Assembly: GCA_030525825.1 (NCBI GenBank)
Contig: JAUNDZ010000001.1
Coordinates: 55,880 to 119,879, forward strand
Length of the DNA stretch: 64,000 bases
Source: Moraxella sp.
Lineage (GTDB): Bacteria; Pseudomonadota; Gammaproteobacteria; Pseudomonadales; Moraxellaceae
Direction of reading: 5' to 3'
Shown here: in pieces, positions 39,234-48,605 of the stretch
Numbering within the stretch: position 1 is the stretch's first letter
Layout: the number at the start of each line of letters is the position of its first letter
Notes under the pieces: generated by a model
The model's input: only the letters and a program-made list of their open reading frames with translations
Told to the model about the DNA's origin: nothing
Database searches by the model: none
Translations under genes and position numbers: made by a program

Positions 39234-40076
39234 CTAAATCAATAAATCTAGCACGGCTTTTGAGCCAACAAAACCAATGGCAAGTAAAATAAAACCATAA
39301 ATGGTAAAGTTGGCGGCACGCTTGCCACGCCAGCCGAAGCGATAATGCCCAACGATAAAAATACCAAAGATTAGCCATGACAGTACACTAAAAAACAGCT
39401 TATGAGCGATGTGCTGAGCCATGACATCATAAGTCGCCACAAAGCCCAGCCCCAAAGCGATGCTTAGAATCACAAAGCCCACCAAAATCATGTCAAACAG
39501 TAGGCTCTCCATGCTTTGTAGACTCGGCAATTTGCTCACCCAAAAACGATGAATGGTCTGGTGTTTTAGCTCTCGGATTTGTAGCTTTAAAATGATGGCT
39601 TGTACAGCTGCCATCAGTAGCACGCAGTAGGCAGCAAAAGACAGCAGTATGTGGGATTGTAGTAGTGGGGTCAGCTCGCCCAAAGGCTCATAAGGGGCTC
39701 GCCCAAAAAAACCCATGCTAAGCCCAATCAGAGCTGTCGGAGCAGCCAGTACGCCAAGGCTCATAATGGGGCGGTACAAACAAAACAGCACAAAAAACAC
39801 CAAAAAAAACAAACTGATGAGACTGATGGTATTAAAAATGTGCAAGTTTAGACCGTAGGGCGTGATGATTTGTGGGAATAACAAAAACGCATGCAGCCCT
39901 GCACCCATTAACAAAGCGATGATGAAAGATTGTTTGTTAATGGGCTGTTGTTTGGTGAGTTTGTTATACAAAAAACTGGCGACTGCCATATAAATAATCG
40001 CAGCGATGACATAAATAATAAGCACAAAAACCTCTAATTTGGGCAAAAATTGCAAAAAATCAGCATTTTTTATCAC
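39234..40076 (-). CDS. ypjD: inner membrane protein, CcsA/YpjD family
   Basis: This 280-residue membrane protein has about eight hydrophobic segments and belongs to the CcsA-HemX/YpjD cytochrome c assembly superfamily. The family stretch LLSFAAYCVLLMAAVQAI with preceding LLQSHI (about residues 140-165), and AHKLFFSVLSWLIFG near the C-terminus, are visible. The start appears to be GTG at 40076; no better ATG exists before residue 30. It diverges from ffh, the same neighbourhood as E. coli ypjD. Role in haem delivery is suggested by family only. Confidence 0.82.
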   Translation of the reverse strand: MIKNADFLQFLPKLEVFVLIIYVIAAIIYMAVASFLYNKLTKQQPINKQSFIIALLMGAGLHAFLLFPQIITPYGLNLHIFNTISLISLFFLVFFVLFCLYRPIMSLGVLAAPTALIGLSMGFFGRAPYEPLGELTPLLQSHILLSFAAYCVLLMAAVQAIILKLQIRELKHQTIHRFWVSKLPSLQSMESLLFDMILVGFVILSIALGLGFVATYDVMAQHIAHKLFFSVLSWLIFGIFIVGHYRFGWRGKRAANFTIYGFILLAIGFVGSKAVLDLLI

Positions 40077-40103
40077 ACCCTTTAATTAAAATTGGCATAA
40101 TTG

Positions 40104-40109
40104 TATAAT
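40104..40109 (+). promoter_or_regulatory. candidate -10 element for ffh
   Basis: TATAAT lies 67 bases before the ffh ATG in the divergent spacer. The -35 region 17 bases upstream (TTTAAT) is weak. Confidence 0.35.
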
Positions 40110-40175
40110 TTAGCATAAAATAGGCAGTATTTGTAGTTCTCACATTGTTTGATTTTGAATTAACTTGGAAAAATT

Positions 40176-41726
40176 ATGTTTGATACGCTAACCGAACGAC
40201 TCTCTGGCAGCCTTCGCAACATCGCTGGTACTGGACAGCTCACCGAAGACAATATTAAAGATACGCTGCGTGAAGTGCGTATGGCACTGCTTGAAGCAGA
40301 TGTGGCATTGCCTGTGGCTCGTGAATTTGTCTCCAAGGTCAAAGAAAAGGCATTGGGTCAAGAAGTGCTCAAAGAGCTTGCCCCTGGTCAGGCATTCGTC
40401 AAAATCGTCTATGATGAGCTGACTGAGATGATGGGGTCTGCCAATCAGTCGCTTGAAATGACGGGCAAACCACCAGTTGTCTATCTCTTAGCTGGTCTGC
40501 AAGGGGCGGGTAAAACCACCACCGCAGGTAAACTTGCCAAATACATTCAAGAAAAACAAAAGAAAAAAGTCATGTTGGTGTCAGCCGATGTGTACCGTCC
40601 TGCCGCCATCAGTCAGCTTGAATTTGTCGCAGGGCAAGTGGGTGCGATGTTTGTACCATCTTGCGTGAGCGAAAATCCGATTGACATCGCCCGTCGTGCC
40701 ATCGAAGAAGCAAAAATCAAGTACGCTGACATTCTTATCATCGATACCGCAGGTCGCTTGGCGATTGATGAAGAGATGATGACTGAGATTAAAGAGCTGA
40801 CAGCGGCGGTCAATCCGACCGAAACTTTGTTTGTCGTGGACGCCATGACAGGTCAGGACGCTGCCAATACCGCCAAAGCCTTTAATGATGCTCTGCCTTT
40901 GACGGGCGTGATTTTGACCAAGACGGATGGCGATGCTCGTGGCGGTGCGGCATTGTCGTTGCGTGCCATCACAGGCAAGCCGATTAAGTTTTTGGGTCGT
41001 GGCGAGAAGCTAGAAGCCTTAGAATTATTCCACCCAGAGCGTATTGCCCAGCGAATCTTGGGTATGGGTGATGTGCTGAGCTTGGTTGAAGAAGTTGAAA
41101 ATAAAATCGACCGTGAGCAAGCCGAACGCATGGCAAAAAAACTGCAAAAGGGCGGTGAATTTGACCTAGAAGACCTGCTGGCTCAATTCCAACAGATGAA
41201 AAACTTAGGCGGCATGGCAGGCTTTTTGGATAAGATGCCGGGCATGGGCGGTGCTGACCTACAAAAGGCGATGGAGGAAGCCAAGCCTGAAGAGAAAGTT
41301 AAAGAGATGGAAGCACTCATTCACTCGATGACGCCGTTTGAACGCCAAAACCCTGACAAAATCACCCCAAGTCGCAAACGCCGCATCGCCGCAGGTTCCG
41401 GTAAGCAAATCCAAGATGTCAATCGTCTGCTCAAACAGCATAAGCAGATGGCAAAAATGATGAAGATGATTAGTCGTCCTGACGGCATCAGCAAGATGAT
41501 GAAAGCGGTACAGGGCTTAACTAAGGGTATGGCTGGCGGTGGCGGTCCGTTGTTTGGCGGTGCAAATGGCACAAACAAAGAGCAGGCTGGCATGAGCGAA
41601 GCCCAAATGAAGCAGTCAATGGCGGATTTGGGACTTGACTCGAACAACATGCCAAGCATGGAAGAGATGCAAAAACAGATGCAGTCGATGCAAGGGCAAT
41701 TTCCAAACTTCAAAAAGCGTTTTTGA
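40176..41726 (+). CDS. ffh: signal recognition particle protein Ffh
   Basis: Ffh binds signal peptides and 4.5S RNA to target membrane proteins. The product has the N domain (1-90) and the G domain with LAGLQGAGKTTTAGKLAKY (about residues 104-122), DTAGRLAIDEEMM and TKTDGDARGG. The Met-rich M domain starts around residue 300 and contains the RNA-binding ITPSRKRRIAAGSGKQIQDV. At 516 residues the C-terminus is longer than E. coli Ffh and is rich in Met, Gln and Gly (residues 445-516). Confidence 0.98.
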   Translation: MFDTLTERLSGSLRNIAGTGQLTEDNIKDTLREVRMALLEADVALPVAREFVSKVKEKALGQEVLKELAPGQAFVKIVYDELTEMMGSANQSLEMTGKPPVVYLLAGLQGAGKTTTAGKLAKYIQEKQKKKVMLVSADVYRPAAISQLEFVAGQVGAMFVPSCVSENPIDIARRAIEEAKIKYADILIIDTAGRLAIDEEMMTEIKELTAAVNPTETLFVVDAMTGQDAANTAKAFNDALPLTGVILTKTDGDARGGAALSLRAITGKPIKFLGRGEKLEALELFHPERIAQRILGMGDVLSLVEEVENKIDREQAERMAKKLQKGGEFDLEDLLAQFQQMKNLGGMAGFLDKMPGMGGADLQKAMEEAKPEEKVKEMEALIHSMTPFERQNPDKITPSRKRRIAAGSGKQIQDVNRLLKQHKQMAKMMKMISRPDGISKMMKAVQGLTKGMAGGGGPLFGGANGTNKEQAGMSEAQMKQSMADLGLDSNNMPSMEEMQKQMQSMQGQFPNFKKRF

Positions 41727-41735
41727 TGTCATGAT

Positions 41736-41772
41736 GACAAAAACACTCAAAAGCTGATTGAGTGTTTTTGTC
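41736..41772 (+). terminator. rho-independent terminator after ffh
   Basis: GACAAAAACACTCA and TGAGTGTTTTTGTC form a perfect 14-base-pair stem with a 9-base loop, 9 bases after the ffh stop. Confidence 0.85.
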
Positions 41773-41864
41773 TTTCATTATTAAAAAATTAAAAAAAACT
41801 TGTTTCATCTTAATCTGACCGTCTTTTAAGGTTGGGATAACAGTATAAAAGTAAGTGTGTTGCC

Positions 41865-42542
41865 ATGTTAGTTGCATTTGATACCATTTTTGAGCAGTGT
41901 GCCATTGCGGTGATGACCGCTGATGGTAAGATTGTCTATGATAAGTCGGTGGCGGGTTCTCGTGGGCAGACAGAGATTATCTTGCCCATGCTGGATGAAG
42001 CCTTTGGCGAGCTTGGCATTGGTGTTGATGCGGTGGGGGTGTGGGCGTTTAACCGTGGACCGGGAGCGTTTAGCGGCATTCGCATCAATACGGCGGTGGT
42101 GCAGGCACTCTCTGTGGCAAATGACGCTCCGTGTGTTGGTATTTCAAGCCTACAAGCCTTGGCGTATGCAGCCACAGCAGATGAGACCTTGCCAGACGGC
42201 AGTCGCATCGTTGGTGTGATAGATGCCAGACAAAACCAAGTATATGCAGGCGATTTTGTCTTATCAGATGGCGTGCTTGTGGCACAAGGTGAGTACCTGC
42301 TAGACTGTGATGGCAGTATCGATGCTGATGTCGTCGTGGGCGATGGCGTGGATTTGATACAGACTGCGGCAACAAGACTTCACCTAAAACCCACAGCCAG
42401 CCACATCGCACAGCTTGCCCATCCGATATGGCAGGCAGGTGGTGCGGTGCGTGCCGAGCAGGCTTTGCCTGTATATCTACGCAACAACGCATGGAAAACG
42501 CTTGCCGAGCAGGGCAAAAAACGACCTACCAAGCAAAGTTAA
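41865..42542 (+). CDS. tsaB: tRNA threonylcarbamoyladenosine biosynthesis protein TsaB
   Basis: TsaB is the non-catalytic partner of TsaD in t6A37 tRNA modification. The 225-residue product has the ASKHA-fold start MLVAFDTIFEQCAIAVM, the GPGAFSGIRINTAVVQALS block (about residues 65-83) and ARQNQVYAG. TsaB proteins are often near 230 residues, so this is complete. It heads a likely tsaB-uppP-rsmJ operon with short gaps of 32 and 4 bases. tsaD and tsaE are not in the window. Confidence 0.93.
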   Translation: MLVAFDTIFEQCAIAVMTADGKIVYDKSVAGSRGQTEIILPMLDEAFGELGIGVDAVGVWAFNRGPGAFSGIRINTAVVQALSVANDAPCVGISSLQALAYAATADETLPDGSRIVGVIDARQNQVYAGDFVLSDGVLVAQGEYLLDCDGSIDADVVVGDGVDLIQTAATRLHLKPTASHIAQLAHPIWQAGGAVRAEQALPVYLRNNAWKTLAEQGKKRPTKQS

Positions 42543-42574
42543 TCAACCAACTCATCATATAAGCTGACTTTTTT

Positions 42575-43417
42575 ATGGACATTGTATTATTTATCAAAGC
42601 TATCATCATGGGTATCGTTGAAGGAGTGGCGGAGTTTTTGCCCATTTCAAGCACAGGCTACATGATTTTGTCGGCTGATATCATGAATTTTTGGGATAAA
42701 GAAAAACGAGATTTGTTCATCGTTTTTGTGCAGCTTGGGGCGATTTTGGCGGTGATTTATGACTACTGGGGGCGGCTGTGGACGGCATTCATGGGGCTGA
42801 TGACAGGCAAGGCGGATGGCATGACCAACCCCCGTTCGCTTGGCATTGCACTCATCATCGCCACGCTGCCTGTCATGGTGGCAGGCTTTGTGTTCAAAGA
42901 CTTCATCACAGGCGTGTTGTTTCATCCGCTGGTTGTGGCGACCATGCTGATTGTTGGGGCGATACTCATCATCTATGTTGAAAAACACCCAGGCCCCATT
43001 CAAGCCCAAGAAGCCGAGCATATCGACTTTAAAATGGCACTAAAAATCGGCTTGGCACAATGTCTGGCACTCATTCCAGGGACAAGCCGCTCAGGTGCGA
43101 CCATCATCGGGGCGTTGTGGTTTGGGGCGTCTCGTAAGGCAGCGACCGAGTTTTCGTTCTTTTTGGGCATTCCTGTCATTGTTGGGGCGGCATTGCTTGA
43201 TTTATTGAGCAATCCTGATGTATTACAAACAGGACAAGACTGGGCAATCTTGGCGACAGGTACGGTGGTATCGTTCATCGTGGCACTCTTGTGTATCCGT
43301 TTGATGGTGGCGTGGGTATCCAAAAAAGACTTCATGATTTTTGCGTATTTGCGTATCATCACAGGTTTTGTGGTATTGGTGGCGTATTTCATCTTTGATT
43401 ATCAGATTCAAGGCTGA
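42575..43417 (+). CDS. uppP: undecaprenyl-diphosphatase UppP/BacA
   Basis: UppP dephosphorylates undecaprenyl diphosphate on the periplasmic face, recycling the carrier lipid made through UppS. The 280-residue protein has about eight hydrophobic segments. It carries VEGVAEFLPISSTGYMILSA near residue 14 with both conserved Glu, and the second half-site IPGTSRSGATIIGALWFG with the catalytic Arg. The first motif ends SSTGY where E. coli BacA has SSTGH. Bacitracin resistance is a family phenotype on overexpression. Confidence 0.95.
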   Translation: MDIVLFIKAIIMGIVEGVAEFLPISSTGYMILSADIMNFWDKEKRDLFIVFVQLGAILAVIYDYWGRLWTAFMGLMTGKADGMTNPRSLGIALIIATLPVMVAGFVFKDFITGVLFHPLVVATMLIVGAILIIYVEKHPGPIQAQEAEHIDFKMALKIGLAQCLALIPGTSRSGATIIGALWFGASRKAATEFSFFLGIPVIVGAALLDLLSNPDVLQTGQDWAILATGTVVSFIVALLCIRLMVAWVSKKDFMIFAYLRIITGFVVLVAYFIFDYQIQG

Positions 43418-43421
43418 TTGC

Positions 43422-44249
43422 ATGGATGTTTTGGTCGTTGGTACAGATGCAGATACTGGGGTTTTTGATGAGCTAAGCCTACTTATACATCAGTATGGTT
43501 TGCCAGTGTCGCTGTCTTTTAGGGTGCTGCCAAAACTTAGTGATAAGTTTGTTTTGACAGCCATGATGGACAATACTAATACGCCCATCATTGCCATCAC
43601 CAAAAATAGCCCTGTCATCGTCTGGACAAGTGGTGATGGCATCATGAAGTCATCGCCCAACTGGGCAGCCTTGACCAAACGCATCGTCAGTGCAGGGCGA
43701 AAATCCGAGCTGATTTTGCAGGCGTGCAAGCTCAATGACACGATGACGGTAATTGATGGTACGGCAGGCTTTGGGCATGATGGGCTGATTTTGGCAAGCA
43801 CAGGTGTGCAGCTGCACATAGTGGAGCGGCAGCCACTCATGGCACTGTTGCTGTTTTATGAGTATCAGCTGATGAATAATCATAGGAACTGGCAAAAGCT
43901 GCTGTCTCGTATCCACATTCATTATGGCGATTTTTTGGCGGACGATATTGATTTGCCAAAGGCGGATTTGGTGTATCTTGACCCCATGTTTCCTGCTGAC
44001 AGCTACGCCGCCAAAGTCGGCAAAAATATGCAAATACTGCATGAGTTGGCGAGTATCCCAAGTGCGGATGACGAACGGCAACTGTTAGAGCGGGCGATGC
44101 GTCAGGTTGTAGAGGGCGGCAGGGTGGTGGTTAAGCGTCCAATATCCGCCCCTTATTTGGCAGCCATAAAGCCTGTGCAGAGCGTTGCTAATGATGTCAT
44201 TCGCTTTGACAGATATGACAAAGTGGGGCTTGATTTGCCCAATGATTGA
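43422..44249 (+). CDS. rsmJ: 16S rRNA (guanine1516-N2)-methyltransferase RsmJ
   Basis: RsmJ methylates G1516 of 16S rRNA using SAM. The start at 43422, four bases after uppP, gives 275 residues; the frame is open back into uppP, but those residues are just the uppP shadow. Family motifs are DGTAGFGHDGLILASTG (about residues 111-127, SAM site), VERQPLMALLL, and the catalytic-type YLDPMFP (about 185-191). AAGG lies before the ATG. The YLDPMFP and following region fit the UPF0341/RsmJ family well. Confidence 0.92.
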   Translation: MDVLVVGTDADTGVFDELSLLIHQYGLPVSLSFRVLPKLSDKFVLTAMMDNTNTPIIAITKNSPVIVWTSGDGIMKSSPNWAALTKRIVSAGRKSELILQACKLNDTMTVIDGTAGFGHDGLILASTGVQLHIVERQPLMALLLFYEYQLMNNHRNWQKLLSRIHIHYGDFLADDIDLPKADLVYLDPMFPADSYAAKVGKNMQILHELASIPSADDERQLLERAMRQVVEGGRVVVKRPISAPYLAAIKPVQSVANDVIRFDRYDKVGLDLPND

Positions 44250-44340
44250 TGAATTTTGGTCAGTGATTGGTAAATCATAGATGTTAAAAACTGATAATTC
44301 TACAACCGAACACCAAAAGACTTCACGATAAGGAATGACA

Positions 44341-44610
44341 ATGAAATATGAATATGTTGTTATGCTGGTGGTACTCATCATGGCATGGCAGAATTTTTCT
44401 TTAAGACGAAAGATGAAACAGCTGTGGCAAGCGATGGACAAGACCAAATACATCAATCGCTATGCACAGATTATCCGTGAGACCAAAGACCAAACAGCAG
44501 CAATCAAGGCACTGCGTCAAGAGTTCGCTGAACTCAATTTATTGCAAGCGGTGGAAATCAGCCAAATCGCTCACAAGCAGCTAGACACCCAACAAGAGCC
44601 AAAAGCATGA
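44341..44610 (+). CDS. small membrane-anchored protein of unknown function
   Basis: This 89-residue protein has one N-terminal hydrophobic helix ([16 protein letters not shown], about residues 6-21). A basic, helical, coiled-coil-like cytoplasmic part follows: [20 protein letters not shown], then alternating charged residues. I recognise no domain. AGGA is 6 bases before the ATG at 44341, better than the ATG at 44335. Its TGA overlaps the ubiA ATG (ATGA), so the two are coupled. Confidence 0.7.
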   Translation: MKYEYVVMLVVLIMAWQNFSLRRKMKQLWQAMDKTKYINRYAQIIRETKDQTAAIKALRQEFAELNLLQAVEISQIAHKQLDTQQEPKA

Positions 44611-45485
44611 CCTTGACGGATAAGCTCATCGCTTGGCTGGAATTGACTCGCTTTGATAAGCCTGTTGGTACAGAGCTTTTGTTGTATCCGACTTTATGGG
44701 CGGTGTTTTTGGTGAATGCTGGGCTTGGGAGATTGCCTAGTGTGCAGCTGGTGCTGATTTTTGCGTGTGGGGCGATTCTTATGCGAGCGGCAGGCTGTGC
44801 CATCAATGATTTTGCTGACCGAAAGGTGGATGGGCAGGTGAAGCGTACCCAAAATCGCCCATTGGCAGATGGCAGGCTGTCTGCTCGCACGGCGGTGATG
44901 ACTTTTGTTATGCTTGCCTTGATGTCGGCGTGCTTGCTGTTTTTCTTGCCTATACAGGTGTTTTATTGGTCGCTGGCGGCGGTGGCTCTTGCCTTTATTT
45001 ACCCATTCATGAAGCGATATACGCATTTGCCACAGGTGGTATTGGCGGCGGCATTTGGTTGGGCGATTCCGATGGCTTATGCTGCCAGTATTGGTCATGT
45101 CGATGCGTGGGGCTGGCTGTTGTTCGTGGCGTATATGTGTTGGACGGTGGCGTATGATACCCAATATGCCATGTGCGACAGAGACGATGACATCAAAGTG
45201 GGAGTAAAATCAACCGCCATCTTGTTTGGTCGCTATGATGTGGCGATGGTTTGTTTGCTCAACGCACTGTTTTTGGTGTTGATGGCGTGGGCGTTTCATC
45301 ATTATTTTGTGGCGTGGACAAAGTGGCTGCTTTTGCCTGTGGCAGGGCTGTTTATTTATCAATACACTTTGATTGCCAATCGTGAACGCTTGGCGTGTTT
45401 TAAGGCATTTCGCCATAATGCGTGGGTGGGTCGCTATGTTTTTGTACTGACGGTGGCTTTGTGCATATGGCACTTTGGCAGATGA
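44607..45485 (+). CDS. ubiA: 4-hydroxybenzoate octaprenyltransferase
   Basis: UbiA prenylates 4-hydroxybenzoate in ubiquinone synthesis at the inner membrane. The 292-residue protein has about eight hydrophobic segments. It shows the first Asp-rich prenyl-diphosphate site [20 protein letters not shown] (about residues 68-87) and the second, [20 protein letters not shown] (about 183-202). It starts inside the stop of the small upstream membrane protein gene. ubiC is not adjacent. One of four copies of the 12-mer AAAATCAACCGC falls inside this gene at 45206-45217. Confidence 0.96.
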   Translation: MTLTDKLIAWLELTRFDKPVGTELLLYPTLWAVFLVNAGLGRLPSVQLVLIFACGAILMRAAGCAINDFADRKVDGQVKRTQNRPLADGRLSARTAVMTFVMLALMSACLLFFLPIQVFYWSLAAVALAFIYPFMKRYTHLPQVVLAAAFGWAIPMAYAASIGHVDAWGWLLFVAYMCWTVAYDTQYAMCDRDDDIKVGVKSTAILFGRYDVAMVCLLNALFLVLMAWAFHHYFVAWTKWLLLPVAGLFIYQYTLIANRERLACFKAFRHNAWVGRYVFVLTVALCIWHFGR

Positions 45486-45695
45486 GATTTTTGGCTTTGT
45501 GTACTATTTGTGTACTTTGTTGATTTTCTTGTTATTTGCATTTAAAAAATACGATGAAATCAGCGTAAATTAACCCCAAATATGGTATCATAATAAACAA
45601 TCTGACCATCAGCACCCACCGCCAAGACAGTGCGTGTGCAGCGTGCATTCATGGTCTTGTTATTCACAGAGCATTCAGTTAGTGATTATCTTAAG

Positions 45696-46703
45696 ATGAT
45701 AAATACCCAAACAAGCGAAGCGACCCAGCAGTCAGGCATGACGCATCATACAGATTTTATCCAAGAAGCAATCAAAGCCATTCGCACCGAGCAGCGGGCG
45801 TTGGATTTGCTTGTTGATGAGCTTGATGAGCGATTTAGCCAAGCGTGCCAGCTGATTTTGGCGTGCCAAAGACGCGTGGTCGTAACAGGCATGGGCAAAT
45901 CAGGTCATATCGGACGCAAGATAGCAGCGACTTTGGCATCGACAGGTACGCCTGCGTTTTTTGTGCATCCTGGTGAAGCAGGGCATGGCGATTTGGGTAT
46001 GCTGGTCAAAGGCGATGTACTGATTGCCATCTCTAACTCTGGCGAATCTGATGAGATTCGCATGCTCATTCCTGTGGTCAAGCAGCTTGACATTCCCTTG
46101 ATTAGCATCAGTCGTGATAAGCGGGGTTTTTTGCCGCAGTCAGCAGACATTGCCTTAACCTTAGGTAGGTCAGAAGAAGCTTGCCCACTGGGTCTAGCCC
46201 CTACATCGAGTACGACGGCGACGCTGGCATTAGGCGATGCCTTGGCGGTAGCACTGCTACACGCACGGGGCTTTACCAGCAATGACTTTGCTCTGTCGCA
46301 CCCAGCAGGGGCATTGGGTCGCAAGCTGCTCACTCGGGTGCAAGATTTGATGCACGCAGACAACCTGCCTGTGGTCAGTCATACCGCAAGTCTACATGAG
46401 ACCTTGCTTGTCATGACGGGCGGTCGCTTGGGGCTTGCTGTGGTGGTTGATGATGCTGATGAAGTGGTGGGCGTGTTTACCGATGGTGATTTACGCCGAA
46501 AATTAGCCGAGCAAGTGGAGCTTACGGTCAAGATTGGCGACATCATGACTAAAAACCCCAAACACACCACCAAACAAGTCCGAGCGTCAGACGCACTGAG
46601 CATGATGAATGAACATAGCATTGGTCAGCTGCTTGTCTTGGACGAAGGTAGGCTTGTGGGGGTGCTAAGCATTCATGATGTGGTACAAGCGGGGGTCAGC
46701 TGA
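45696..46703 (+). CDS. kdsD: D-arabinose 5-phosphate isomerase
   Basis: KdsD makes arabinose 5-phosphate from ribulose 5-phosphate, the first step to Kdo. The product has an N-terminal SIS domain with VVVTGMGKSGHIGRKIAATL (about residues 58-77) and SNSGESDEIRML, then two CBS domains (about 215-335). The open frame begins at 45630. I chose the ATG at 45696 (335 residues); ATG at 45738 (321 residues) is possible, and neither has a strong binding site. Its TGA overlaps the kdsC ATG. Confidence 0.93.
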   Translation: MINTQTSEATQQSGMTHHTDFIQEAIKAIRTEQRALDLLVDELDERFSQACQLILACQRRVVVTGMGKSGHIGRKIAATLASTGTPAFFVHPGEAGHGDLGMLVKGDVLIAISNSGESDEIRMLIPVVKQLDIPLISISRDKRGFLPQSADIALTLGRSEEACPLGLAPTSSTTATLALGDALAVALLHARGFTSNDFALSHPAGALGRKLLTRVQDLMHADNLPVVSHTASLHETLLVMTGGRLGLAVVVDDADEVVGVFTDGDLRRKLAEQVELTVKIGDIMTKNPKHTTKQVRASDALSMMNEHSIGQLLVLDEGRLVGVLSIHDVVQAGVS

Positions 46704-47245
46704 TGAAAGACATTACTAGCCCAAGTCTAGATATTCTACAAAAAGCAAGCAAAATCAAGCTGCTTGCGATGGATGTGGATGGGATTTTATCTGATGGTAA
46801 AATCATCTACAATTCCTACGATGTTGAGACAAAGGCTTTTTATGTGCAAGACGGTGTGGGACTGGTCGCTCTAAGACAAGCAGGCATCATCTTGGCAATC
46901 ATTACAGGGCGTAGCTCGCCCATGGTAGCACGCCGAGCAACTGAGCTTGGCATTCATCATGTGGTGCAGGGTCGAGATGACAAATATACCGCCTTGTCCG
47001 CACTGGCCGAGCAGCTGGGTCTGCCGCTAGAAGTGTGTGCCTATATGGGCGATGATTTGCCCGATTTAAAGGCAATCCGTGAAGCAGGGCTTGGCATCAG
47101 CGTGCCAAATGGCGTGTCACTTGTCCAAGAGTATGCCGATGTCATCACCACCAATAAAGGCGGAGAAGGGGCGGTCAGACAGGTGTGCGAGCTGATATTA
47201 AAAGCCCAAGATAAGTATGATGCTTTTATTGCACAATTTCTATGA
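46703..47245 (+). CDS. kdsC: 3-deoxy-D-manno-octulosonate 8-phosphate phosphatase
   Basis: KdsC is a HAD-family phosphatase that frees Kdo from Kdo 8-phosphate. The 180-residue product has the nucleophile motif AMDVDGILSDGKI (about residues 22-34), ITGRSSPMVARRATELG (motif II with Thr) and YMGDDLPDL (motif III/IV). It overlaps kdsD by one base, consistent with joint production of consecutive Kdo-pathway enzymes. kdsA and kdsB are not in the window. Confidence 0.96.
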   Translation: MKDITSPSLDILQKASKIKLLAMDVDGILSDGKIIYNSYDVETKAFYVQDGVGLVALRQAGIILAIITGRSSPMVARRATELGIHHVVQGRDDKYTALSALAEQLGLPLEVCAYMGDDLPDLKAIREAGLGISVPNGVSLVQEYADVITTNKGGEGAVRQVCELILKAQDKYDAFIAQFL

Positions 47246-47287
47246 TGGCTGCGGCTGATTGAACAGATGAACTGGCGTTAATAGCGA

Positions 47288-47863
47288 ATGAATGTTAGAA
47301 TTTTAAGCGTGCTTGGGGTCATGGCAATCATGGTGGCGGCTTGGTTTTTTTATCAAGAAGATGTAGAAATCAAACCAACCGTACCATCGACGCCTGATGT
47401 GTCTTATGAAGTTACCGAAATCAAGGCAACGCAGACCAACGAAGAGACAGGCGAGACCGAGTACACCTTGACAGCGGATTCATTGGTGCAAAATGCCGCT
47501 GGCGAAGATGAAATGCTGGGGGCAACGATGCACTGGCAGCCGCCACAGGCACAGAAGTACACCATCACCGCCAAGCGAGTTTCTCTTGACCAGACGACAG
47601 GCGACATGAAGCTGTCTGATGGGTTTAGCCTGACTCGTGAAGCGACAGGCGATAAGCCAAAACTCGTCATCGAAGGCAGCAATCTAAGCGGCAATACCAA
47701 AACTCGTCTGCTATCAAGCAGTGAGCCTTTGACCATTGTCAATGGGCAAGACAGCTTTAAGGCACAAGGCATGACCGCCAATCTTGAAACAGGCGAGTAT
47801 GAATTTCATCGGATTGAGATTTTGTATCATGCTGCCGACAGACAGGACAAACCCTTGTTTTAA
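47288..47863 (+). CDS. lptC: LPS export ABC transporter periplasmic protein LptC
   Basis: LptC passes LPS from the LptB2FG transporter to LptA. The 191-residue product has one N-terminal membrane helix (residues 4-21, LSVLGVMAIMVAAWFFY) and a periplasmic beta-jellyroll with repeating strands, for example ETGETEYTLTADSLVQN. It is placed between kdsC and lptA as in E. coli. Sequence conservation of LptC is low, so gene order is a large part of the evidence. Confidence 0.9.
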   Translation: MNVRILSVLGVMAIMVAAWFFYQEDVEIKPTVPSTPDVSYEVTEIKATQTNEETGETEYTLTADSLVQNAAGEDEMLGATMHWQPPQAQKYTITAKRVSLDQTTGDMKLSDGFSLTREATGDKPKLVIEGSNLSGNTKTRLLSSSEPLTIVNGQDSFKAQGMTANLETGEYEFHRIEILYHAADRQDKPLF

Positions 47864-47990
47864 TTTGACCGACCGCTCATCGGCTTGTCATGGTGAGTGT
47901 GGCTCTGTGATGAGCTGACGGCATGATATTAGCTTAATAAACCATCTGAATTTAACCTTATTTTAAATTGAAAATATTTGAGAAAAGTTT

Positions 47991-48524
47991 ATGTCAATCG
48001 TTTCTACCGTTTTAAAGCCAGCTTTGTTTGTTGGTGTATTTGGACTGCCTGCCATCATCACAGGGGCGAACGCACTGCCATCTGATGCCAATCAGCCCAT
48101 TCGTCTGCTTGCTGACCGTGCCACTTATGTAGAAAGCACGGGCGTAACGACTTATTCGGGCAATGTTACCATCGAACAAGGCACGCTAAAAATCGCCGCT
48201 GACAACATCACTTTAAACCTAAGCGGCGAGCGTAAAATCACATCGGCAGTCGCATCAGGCAAACCTGCGACATTCCAACAAATCATCACCAAAGAAAAAG
48301 GACTTGCCAAAGGTCAGGCGAACCGCATTGATTATAATGCTGTAACAGGCATCGTAACCTTAACAGGCAACGCCAAGCTCACCCAAGCAGGGTCGAGCTT
48401 TTCGGGCAATACCATCCGTTATAGCCTAAAAGCAGGCGATGTCGAAGCCAATGCAGGTGCTGGTCGTCGTGTGGAGCTGATTTTCCCACCAAGTGGCAGC
48501 GGCTCACATCAGGGCTTGCGTTAA
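47991..48524 (+). CDS. lptA: LPS transport periplasmic protein LptA
   Basis: LptA forms the periplasmic bridge that carries LPS to the outer membrane. The 177-residue product has a signal peptide (cut near NALPSD, residue 28) and the OstA-type jellyroll, with ATYVESTGVTTYSGNVTIEQ (about 43-62), LNLSGERKITSAVASGKPAT and AKLTQAGSSFSGNTIRYSL. It is separated from lptC by 127 bases, longer than usual, and from lptB by 81. Confidence 0.95.
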   Translation: MSIVSTVLKPALFVGVFGLPAIITGANALPSDANQPIRLLADRATYVESTGVTTYSGNVTIEQGTLKIAADNITLNLSGERKITSAVASGKPATFQQIITKEKGLAKGQANRIDYNAVTGIVTLTGNAKLTQAGSSFSGNTIRYSLKAGDVEANAGAGRRVELIFPPSGSGSHQGLR

Positions 48525-48605
48525 TCAATGGGGCGTTTTGCCCTATTTTGATTTTGGGGTTTGATTTAATTTAATTGTCAAAAATTCATTATAAAAAGGA
48601 AAGTC

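Noticed and set aside
43341-43421. Upstream extension of rsmJ into uppP
   Set aside because: The extension is the out-of-frame shadow of uppP; the ATG at 43422 follows the uppP stop directly.
48530-48552. GGGC-GTTTT-GCCC stem followed by TATTTT between lptA and lptB
   Set aside because: Only four base pairs; too weak to call a terminator or attenuator.
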